Shown here piece by piece: positions 1 to 5,031 of a DNA stretch of 19,221 nucleotides (positions within the stretch are counted from its first letter, which is position 1; the number at the start of each line of letters is the position of its first letter). The notes below the pieces were generated by a model. The model did not search any database, was not told the DNA's origin, and worked only from the letters and a program-made list of their open reading frames with translations. Both the position numbers and the translations under genes were made by a program. The DNA is taken from assembly GCA_016932755.1 (NCBI GenBank), contig JAFGCE010000078.1, positions 1-19,221 on the forward strand. Direction: 5' to 3'. Source of the stretch: Candidatus Woesearchaeota archaeon. GTDB lineage: Archaea; Nanobdellota; Nanobdellia; Woesearchaeales; JAGWAF01.

Positions 1-2
1 AT

Positions 3-110
3 GAAGACGAAGGTTTTTACTCCGAAGACTTCCGCGCGGTGCTGGTTGAGGACGACGAAATTGATGGGTGGGAAGCAGCGTTCATGAGGGGATATGACGA
101 GGCTGGCTAA
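3..110 (+). CDS. C-terminal part of an acidic hypothetical protein (partial at left edge)
   Basis: An open frame enters from the left edge and ends at TAA 108-110, giving 35 residues ending in FMRGYDEAG. It is strongly acidic (repeated E and D, for example VEDDEIDG) and the same stretch is closed early in the other plus frames. The next small ORF follows 27 nt later on the same strand, which suggests one transcript. I do not recognise the family. Short acidic C-terminal tails of this kind are common in small archaeal zinc-ribbon proteins, but the N-terminal part that would show this lies outside the window. Real coding is likely but not certain. Confidence 0.5.
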   Translation, partial: EDEGFYSEDFRAVLVEDDEIDGWEAAFMRGYDEAG

Positions 111-137
111 AGCAAAACTATTCAAGTGAAAGACCAA

Positions 138-251
138 ATGACCTTCATAAAAAACATAGAGGAACTCAAACAATTTGTAAAACTGAATAAAGATAGAGAG
201 GATTATTTTGACCATATAATTGAGGATATCGTGTCTGATCATCAAAAATGA
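138..251 (+). CDS. Small hypothetical protein (37 aa)
   Basis: ATG at 138 opens a 37-residue frame rich in charged residues (FIKNIEELKQFVKLNKDRED and so on), predicted to be helical, ending at TGA 249-251. An in-frame GTG at 126 is an alternative start. Its stop overlaps the ATG of the next gene in an ATGA arrangement (248-251), the usual sign of translational coupling, and this is the main evidence that it is a gene. No family was recognised. Confidence 0.45.
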   Translation: MTFIKNIEELKQFVKLNKDREDYFDHIIEDIVSDHQK

Positions 252-382
252 AAAGAAACAAATGCATTTCATGCGGAGGCTCTATCACAAAGAGCGCGTC
301 CCTGGACCCTTACCTGTGCAGGGAATGTGAAAACGAGCACGGAATTGAGCTCCAAAGGTACAAATATTTAGATGCATCATAG
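248..382 (+). CDS. Small zinc-ribbon protein (44 aa)
   Basis: ATG at 248 overlaps the preceding stop (ATGA) and the frame ends at TAG 380-382. The 44-residue product has two CxxC knuckles (C6/C9 as CISC and C23/C26 as CREC) separated by 13 residues, the layout of a single treble-clef or rubredoxin-like zinc ribbon. Such microproteins in archaea usually bind nucleic acid or protein partners, but no specific function can be read from the sequence. It is the last gene before the hairpin at 408-439. Confidence 0.6.
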   Translation: MKRNKCISCGGSITKSASLDPYLCRECENEHGIELQRYKYLDAS

Positions 383-407
383 TCTTCACTCACTTATTTG
401 ACAGGCC

Positions 408-455
408 CCGTTGGTCTTACATTCCCGTAAGGCCAACGGATCTCTTTCTTTTTTT
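408..455 (+). terminator. Hairpin plus T-rich tract, intrinsic-type terminator
   Basis: Arms 408-420 and 427-439 form a 13-bp stem with one G-T wobble (CCGTTGGTCTTAC against GTAAGGCCAACGG) and a 6-nt loop. A T-rich tract follows at 441-455. It lies between the stop of the plus zinc-ribbon gene and the stop of the convergent methyltransferase gene. The T tract is only on the plus-strand side, so it should act on the leftmost genes. Archaeal termination generally needs the U tract rather than a hairpin, so the stem may instead give transcript stability. Confidence 0.6.
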
Positions 456-463
456 GGAAAAGA

Positions 464-1162
464 TTATTTCTCTACTTCTAGAATCTTCTGCTCAATTCTG
501 AATTTATTGCCGTAAACATTTCTTCTTGTGTAATCAATCATAGAACTCCTTAACCTTTGGTACTCCTCCGGGTAGTTGTCGAATACCAGCCTCAAAGTTT
601 CAAATAAGTCTTCATGAGATTTAAATCCTATTTCAGAAGGAACTGTATATTCCCTAAATTTCCTTCCTGTTAATATGCCCCTTAATTCATCATAAGTAAA
701 CGTGTAGCTTCTTCCTAACACTTCTGCAAAATAAAGTTTTATAGGTCCATAATCTGCCTGCTTACCATTAACAACAAAGAAAACTCTTCCACAGTCATTG
801 AGAGTCCCAAACATCTTATCAACAGCCCTCTCCCTGTCCCCAAAATAATACACAACATGGGATGCAATAATTACATCTGCTTTTTCTTGGTGTTCGTATG
901 ATTCCCAGTCTGCGTTTACTAATACAACTCCTTGGGGCAGTGGGGCTTCAACCTGTCTTCTTTCAACTATCTCATAGCCGTCAAACTGAGGGGATAAAAC
1001 CTCAGCAAAATAAGGCGACAAGCCAAGCCCAATCTCAATGCAAGAATCGTGTGTTTTGCCAACAAGCAAATCGCTTATTTCTGATGCTATGGCTTTCTTC
1101 TCATTGGTATGCCTTGCAAAATTTGCGTACCATTCGGGATTGAATTGTATTGCCATTGTCAC
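464..1162 (-). CDS. Class I SAM-dependent methyltransferase-like protein
   Basis: The 232-residue product has a recognisable Rossmann methyltransferase core: motif I CIEIGLGLS (residues 41-49), the acidic end of strand 2 (EIVE, 64-67), an NADWESY segment (83-89) matching the motif that contacts the adenine, and DVIIASHVVYYF (96-107) for motif IV/post-I. The C-terminal part is poorly conserved and gives no substrate. Motif I has GLG where GxG is expected, so AdoMet binding is plausible. The GTG start at 1162 overlaps the stop of the upstream zinc-ribbon ORF in a GTGA arrangement. An ATG at 1156 is the alternative start, two codons in. The target (small molecule, protein or RNA) is unknown. Confidence 0.75.
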   Translation of the reverse strand: MTMAIQFNPEWYANFARHTNEKKAIASEISDLLVGKTHDSCIEIGLGLSPYFAEVLSPQFDGYEIVERRQVEAPLPQGVVLVNADWESYEHQEKADVIIASHVVYYFGDRERAVDKMFGTLNDCGRVFFVVNGKQADYGPIKLYFAEVLGRSYTFTYDELRGILTGRKFREYTVPSEIGFKSHEDLFETLRLVFDNYPEEYQRLRSSMIDYTRRNVYGNKFRIEQKILEVEK

Positions 1163-1275
1163 TCAGGCACAAGCCATCTGCTGTCTGCTCCTGATATTAC
1201 AGCATGGCAGGTTCTGCAAAAAGTAGCATTTTCATCAAATACATTTTTTCCGCATTCCTGGCATTTCTGCACCAT
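1159..1275 (-). CDS. Small zinc-ribbon protein (38 aa) upstream of the methyltransferase
   Basis: A minus-strand frame from ATG 1275 to TGA 1161-1159 encodes 38 residues with C5xxC8 and C20xxC23, a single zinc ribbon (CQECG and CRTCH). Its stop overlaps the GTG start of the methyltransferase (GTGA), so the two are probably co-translated. The ATG lies about 26 nt from a TATA palindrome, consistent with a leaderless first gene. It could be a separate microprotein or a detached metal-binding N-terminal module of the methyltransferase. There is no frameshift-like homopolymer at the junction, which favours two genes. Confidence 0.6.
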   Translation of the reverse strand: MVQKCQECGKNVFDENATFCRTCHAVISGADSRWLVPE

Positions 1276-1297
1276 AACTGCAGGAAATAAGCAGTGA

Positions 1298-1315
1298 TTT
1301 AAAAAGCTTTTTAAA
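1298..1315. promoter_or_regulatory. Palindromic bidirectional TATA promoter
   Basis: TTTAAAAAGCTTTTTAAA is a perfect 18-bp palindrome. Its edges are each 23 nt from a start codon: ATG 1275 on the minus strand and ATG 1338 on the plus strand. Each half supplies a TTTTTAAA box centred about 26 nt from its start codon, the archaeal TATA-to-start distance for leaderless transcripts. It can therefore serve both divergent units. Confidence 0.7.
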
Positions 1316-1337
1316 CAACTATCAATTCACATATGCC

Positions 1338-1742
1338 ATGAAAAAAGTGATTGTATTCGGGACATTTGACATTCTTCACAAAGGGCATCTTGATTTCTTT
1401 AGGCAGGCAAAAAGGCATGGGGATTTTCTTGTTGCTGTTGTGGGAAGGGATAAAACTGTTGAGAAAATAAAAGGCAGAAAGCCTGTCAACAATGAGCACC
1501 AGAGGCTTCTTGAAGTGTATCATGTTCCTGAAGTTGATTTTGCAGCATTAGGGGAAAAGGATGACCCTTACAGGATAATTGAAGAGCAAAAGCCGGATGT
1601 GATATGCCTCGGCTATGACCAGAACTCTTACACAAAAAACCTTGAAAAAGAGCTGAAGAAAAGGAAAATTAAAGCAGAAATAGTGCGGCTGAAGCCTTAT
1701 GAAGAGCATAAGTACAAAAGCTCTAAGATTAATTCTTGTTAA
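1338..1742 (+). CDS. ribL: Archaeal FAD synthase RibL-like cytidylyltransferase
   Basis: A 134-residue single-domain nucleotidyltransferase of the HxGH superfamily. GTFDILHKGH (residues 8-17) holds the HxGH signature (H14, H17), GRKPVNNEHQR (47-56 region) is the family's conserved loop, and KSSKI (127-131) is the second nucleotide-binding motif. Archaeal RibL transfers AMP (or CMP, inefficiently) to FMN to make FAD and replaces the bacterial RibF. RibL of Methanocaldococcus has redox-active C-terminal cysteines; here C90 and the final residue C134 are the only cysteines. Length and motifs fit RibL, but glycerol-3-phosphate or other cytidylyltransferases share this fold. The start is leaderless (palindromic TATA 26 nt upstream), and the stop overlaps the convergent glycosyltransferase stop by 3 bases. 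Confidence 0.7.
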   Translation: MKKVIVFGTFDILHKGHLDFFRQAKRHGDFLVAVVGRDKTVEKIKGRKPVNNEHQRLLEVYHVPEVDFAALGEKDDPYRIIEEQKPDVICLGYDQNSYTKNLEKELKKRKIKAEIVRLKPYEEHKYKSSKINSC

Positions 1743-3229
1743 CTTTTTCTGCTTCTGTTCAAATTTTTTGAATAATAGATTTGCACGTCACTAAAATTAG
1801 CCAGCAGATATGGCTCAGAAAAATAGGGGTGCTCATCTGAGAATCTTGACAAATTATACCCTTCTGAGGGTATGATAAAATTCCCATCCAGCCCTTCCCT
1901 AGTGCCGTACCTAAACGTATAACCGTTTCTTTTTGCATAATAGAAAAAGGGGTAACTTTTTAGCCAGCTGATGATTATAGACTCGTTTTCAGTGGATAAC
2001 TCCCCAATAAAATTAACTGCTTTTTCGCAGTCAATGCAGTTCGCATTAAGGTAGAAATTTCTCGTAAGATTCCGGTTGATGCCTGCTGACAATATTAAAT
2101 GCAGGGTAAATAAAAGCAAAAGAAGAAAAAGGATTTCTCTGCTCATTTTTTCTTTTGGAAAAAAAGAAAAGCTCAGCTTGCCGCTCAAATAAACAATGCC
2201 TGCTGAAATCAGAATATAATAAAAAGGAATAAGGTATATTAAGGTCCTGGGAAATGGGATAACCCCGTGAACAAAAATAAACAAAAAAGCCATAGTAAAG
2301 AGCAAAATAGCAAATTTCAGGAATTCCTTGTTTTTAGTCTTGGCAGCATAAACCCCTCCAATAACAAAAAAAGGGCTTAAAAACAAAAAAAGCACATAAG
2401 GATCGTAATAAAAACCTTGCATAGAAAAGGCTATTAATGTTTTAAATACAGAATTAAGCCCATTTGGCATTTCATAGAATGCCAAATGCTCCACCCAGGA
2501 GTGTGCAACCACAGAAGAAATTCCTGTGTTTAAAAAAACAGGAAGATACAGAAAAAAAGCGAGAATAGGGGTTAAAACAATAAACAAAGCGGGCCATTTC
2601 AATTTTGCAAAATTTTTGCTTTTTATTTCCTTAAAAAAAATAAAAAACAGCCAAATGCAGACAGCACTGTAATAATATACCATTGTTGGGAGTGTATATA
2701 AACTGAGCACAGTTGATAGTATCCCAAGAACCCACCAGATAGTCTGTTTTTCTTTAACTGCCCTATGTAGGCAATAATAACCAAACAAAGCCAGGAAAGA
2801 CACGAGCGTATAACCCCTTGCATTAACAGAATAAAGGATAAAAAACATGGAACTCGCCATGAAAGCGGATGAAACCAGCGCAACGCGAATATTGAAAATT
2901 TTTTTGGCGAGGATAAACACCATCAATATGCAAGCTAATCCTGCTAAAAAAGCCGGAAATCTTATGGCCCATTCGCTGCCCCCCATCAGCCTGGTAGATA
3001 TAACAACAAGCAAAGTGTGGAATAAATGATTGCTTGGCGTCTGGTAGAAGGATAAGGCAATGTGTATCGGCTTAACCGCAAAGTCAAGATAATTGACAGC
3101 TTCATCATATCTCATTGGTTCGTTTAAGTGCTTTAATCTGAAAGAGAACCCCAAAACAAAAATCAGTATGAAAAGAGCTAAAAAAAATATCTTTTCTTTT
3201 TTTTGTATGTTTTTCATGCTAATATTCAT
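1739..3229 (-). CDS. GT39/PMT_2-family membrane glycosyltransferase
   Basis: A 496-residue polytopic membrane protein. After the first transmembrane helix (about residues 14-31), the first outer loop carries RYDEA (40-44) with the adjacent acidic pair D42-E43, the catalytic signature of GT-C enzymes of the ArnT/PMT type. The family-typical SNHLFHT (66-72), RFPAFLAG (90-97) and NARGY (136-140) follow, then about ten more helices and a soluble C-terminal part from about residue 395. These enzymes move a sugar from a polyprenyl-phosphate carrier to a protein or lipid on the outer face of the membrane; the acceptor here is unknown. ATG 3229 follows the phosphoesterase stop after one base, so the two form an operon. 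A second ATG at codon 5 is possible. Confidence 0.8.
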   Translation of the reverse strand: MNISMKNIQKKEKIFFLALFILIFVLGFSFRLKHLNEPMRYDEAVNYLDFAVKPIHIALSFYQTPSNHLFHTLLVVISTRLMGGSEWAIRFPAFLAGLACILMVFILAKKIFNIRVALVSSAFMASSMFFILYSVNARGYTLVSFLALFGYYCLHRAVKEKQTIWWVLGILSTVLSLYTLPTMVYYYSAVCIWLFFIFFKEIKSKNFAKLKWPALFIVLTPILAFFLYLPVFLNTGISSVVAHSWVEHLAFYEMPNGLNSVFKTLIAFSMQGFYYDPYVLFLFLSPFFVIGGVYAAKTKNKEFLKFAILLFTMAFLFIFVHGVIPFPRTLIYLIPFYYILISAGIVYLSGKLSFSFFPKEKMSREILFLLLLLFTLHLILSAGINRNLTRNFYLNANCIDCEKAVNFIGELSTENESIIISWLKSYPFFYYAKRNGYTFRYGTREGLDGNFIIPSEGYNLSRFSDEHPYFSEPYLLANFSDVQIYYSKNLNRSRKS

Positions 3230-3230
3230 T

Positions 3231-3929
3231 TTATAAGTTTTTTAACTCTCCGAAATAGTAAATCCTGTCCCCAACAACATAAACCTCAAAATCATCAAGC
3301 TTCTGCTTCAGAAAAGGGCTTAATGTTTCATCAAGAAGAACGTCTGTTCCTTCTGTCACAAGATTGAAGCTTGGCTGGACAATCAGTTTCTTTCCCTTGT
3401 ATTGCCCGACGAGAAAGCACTTGAACTTCTCAGTTCTTCCGCCCTCCTGTATTGAGACTGCAGGATGCTCATGCCCGATTATGATTGTGCTGTATTTTGA
3501 AATGTCTTTCGGAATCCTGTCTCCATGGATAATCAGGATGCTGTCAATTTCAAAATAATCAACAAGTTCTATATTTCTCTTGTCTGCAATAGGCCCAAGA
3601 ATCTTGTCATGGTTTCCTTTTGTCAGCACAAGCCTTTTGCAGTGTTTTGCAAGAAAATCAGCCAGCTTCAGAGCCTCTCTCCATTCCTGGTCTGAGATTT
3701 TGCCGAACTCGTGCTTGATGTCTCCGTTAACTACTATGATTTCAGGCTTTATTTTCATAAATATCTTTTCAAGCCTTTGGATTACATCTTTAAACTGGAA
3801 TCTTGGCACTAAAACTCCCTGCTTGTTAAGAGCTTCTTCAAAGCCTATGTGAAAGTCTGCAAACACGAGTACTTTCTTCCTCACAAACAGCCCCAAGTCA
3901 ATTATCTCCAATGATTTTGACAAATGCAT
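3231..3929 (-). CDS. Metallophosphoesterase, MJ0037/PdeM-like (COG1407)
   Basis: A 232-residue calcineurin-like phosphoesterase with all metal motifs: DFH (D25, H27), GDIKH (69-73), GNHD (105-108), HGD (135-137) and GHEH (152-155). The FADFHIGFE block with the ...KQGVLVPRFQ continuation is characteristic of the archaeal MJ0037 family, which is related to the bacterial PdeM nuclease linked to Lhr helicases and DNA ligase. I chose ATG 3929 over the TTG at 3968 because a TATA box (TTTTATAAAT, 3951-3960) lies 26 nt upstream, giving a leaderless start, and because the protein then begins as family members do. The substrate is unproven. An Lhr helicase gene lies 1.1 kb away. Confidence 0.8.
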   Translation of the reverse strand: MHLSKSLEIIDLGLFVRKKVLVFADFHIGFEEALNKQGVLVPRFQFKDVIQRLEKIFMKIKPEIIVVNGDIKHEFGKISDQEWREALKLADFLAKHCKRLVLTKGNHDKILGPIADKRNIELVDYFEIDSILIIHGDRIPKDISKYSTIIIGHEHPAVSIQEGGRTEKFKCFLVGQYKGKKLIVQPSFNLVTEGTDVLLDETLSPFLKQKLDDFEVYVVGDRIYYFGELKNL

Positions 3930-3950
3930 GCTAATTTTTAATCCTAGCTG

Positions 3951-3960
3951 ATTTATAAAA
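3951..3960 (-). promoter_or_regulatory. TATA box of the phosphoesterase-glycosyltransferase operon
   Basis: Read on the minus strand this is TTTTATAAAT, centred about 26 nt from ATG 3929, the spacing for a leaderless transcript. It lies inside the TTG-extended version of the gene, which argues against that longer start. Confidence 0.55.
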
Positions 3961-3981
3961 CTTAGCAAAACAACAAAAAAC

Positions 3982-3990
3982 TTTATATAT
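3982..3990 (+). promoter_or_regulatory. TATA box of the 4037 gene pair
   Basis: TTTATATAT is centred at 3986, predicting a transcription start near 4012. This leaves a leader of about 25 nt that includes the GGGGGA Shine-Dalgarno-like run at 4026-4031, 5 nt before ATG 4037. It is one of the few first genes in the window with a leader. Confidence 0.5.
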
Positions 3991-4036
3991 TCCTGTAAGT
4001 TAATACAACTTTAGAATAGTAAAACGGGGGATTTTT

Positions 4037-4375
4037 ATGAAAATAATTGCATTTTTGGCTGTATTTTTGATATGCGCGGGTTTTGCATCCGCAGAATCTG
4101 GTTTTGTTGTTAATGATGTCCAAGAAAACTACGGAATTCTGGGCATGAGCCTTGAGCACAGCGATGACGATATCTCAAACGCAAGGGTCAAGGCTGTGAT
4201 ACTGGACAGCGGGATATATTTCCCTGCCAAGACAGCGGACCTGAGAGAAGATGAGCCATACAATCTTTTGATGATGCCTGAGGACTCAGTTCCTGAAGGA
4301 GAGCATATTGTGAGGATAAGCATAACAAAAGGAAGCATGAGAAAAGTTGTGTACAGGTACGTGTTTTTTGAGTAA
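4037..4375 (+). CDS. Small secreted protein of unknown function
   Basis: The 112-residue product starts with a Sec-type signal peptide: K2, a hydrophobic core at about 3-16 and a signal peptidase site ASA|E after residue 19. The mature part of about 93 residues is acidic and rich in predicted beta strands (FVVNDV, ARVKAVILDSG, HIVRISITKG, RKVVYRYVFFE), suggesting a small beta-sandwich domain outside the cell. There is no cysteine in the mature part and no transmembrane anchor. The family is not recognised. ATG 4037 has a GGGGGA run just upstream. The next gene starts 25 nt after the stop. Confidence 0.7.
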   Translation: MKIIAFLAVFLICAGFASAESGFVVNDVQENYGILGMSLEHSDDDISNARVKAVILDSGIYFPAKTADLREDEPYNLLMMPEDSVPEGEHIVRISITKGSMRKVVYRYVFFE

Positions 4376-4399
4376 GCAACAGGTTGGTTAATCTGAAAG

Positions 4400-5026
4400 A
4401 TGAGTGAAGACTGTTCGTTAGAATACCGGATTTATCCTTTAAAGCATGGAAGGCTTTCTGGAGAGATTGCAGTAACAGGAGTTGTGACTGACAATTCCAG
4501 AGGCGGAATTGAAAGGCGTATTCTTGTCCATTCCTGCATGGTCAACGGAGAAATGATAGATATAACAAAAAACGCCGACAAGCTAAAAAAGATGATATTT
4601 GATAATCTAGCAAGGTACGGAGAAGAGGACTCTATCCCCATCTATGTTGAAAGTGTTTTTATTGAAGGCGGGCCTTTTGACTGCAGAAAAACAGCGCCTA
4701 ACTCAGATATTTATGCAGTTGAAGGGAACATGGGGGTTGTTGCTTCCGAAGAGATGATAGGGCTATTTGCTTTTTCAGGAGAGGTGATAAGGGCAATTGG
4801 CCCTTTAGTTGCATCTTATGAAAAGCAGTACAACAGGGGAAGCATTGATTTTGAAACAATGAAAAGGATGGAGGGAAGGATTTGCCTTCCTGCATACTGG
4901 TTCTGCACAAGGCGGGCTGAAAAGCTGAGAAGGCTTGTGAGGAAAGCAAGGGAAGATGATGACATTGACACTGTGCTTCATTACGGCAAAAAGATTGAAT
5001 GGTGGACAAAGCTTATGCAAAAATAA
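4400..5026 (+). CDS. Uncharacterised 208-aa protein
   Basis: I do not recognise this protein. The first 80 or so residues alternate charged and hydrophobic residues in predicted beta strands (LEYRIYPL, GEIAVTGVV, IERRILVHSCMVNGE). A central part (about 95-145) looks mixed, and the last 60 residues are basic and helical (RRAEKLRRLVRKAREDDD, KKIEWWTKLMQK). Four cysteines are scattered (5, 46, 95, 157) plus C164, without a CxxC pair. It has no signal peptide or membrane segment, so it is probably cytoplasmic despite following a secreted-protein gene. It ends 5 bp before the convergent helicase stop. Confidence 0.65.
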   Translation: MSEDCSLEYRIYPLKHGRLSGEIAVTGVVTDNSRGGIERRILVHSCMVNGEMIDITKNADKLKKMIFDNLARYGEEDSIPIYVESVFIEGGPFDCRKTAPNSDIYAVEGNMGVVASEEMIGLFAFSGEVIRAIGPLVASYEKQYNRGSIDFETMKRMEGRICLPAYWFCTRRAEKLRRLVRKAREDDDIDTVLHYGKKIEWWTKLMQK

Positions 5027-5031
5027 AGTGA

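Noticed and set aside
898..1297. Three overlapping plus-strand frames of 62-81 codons
   Set aside because: They are antisense to the methyltransferase and its zinc-ribbon partner, have no promoter or ribosome site and no protein-like features.
3930..3968. N-terminal extension of the phosphoesterase from a TTG codon
   Set aside because: It contains the TATA box that fits ATG 3929 and adds residues not expected in the family.
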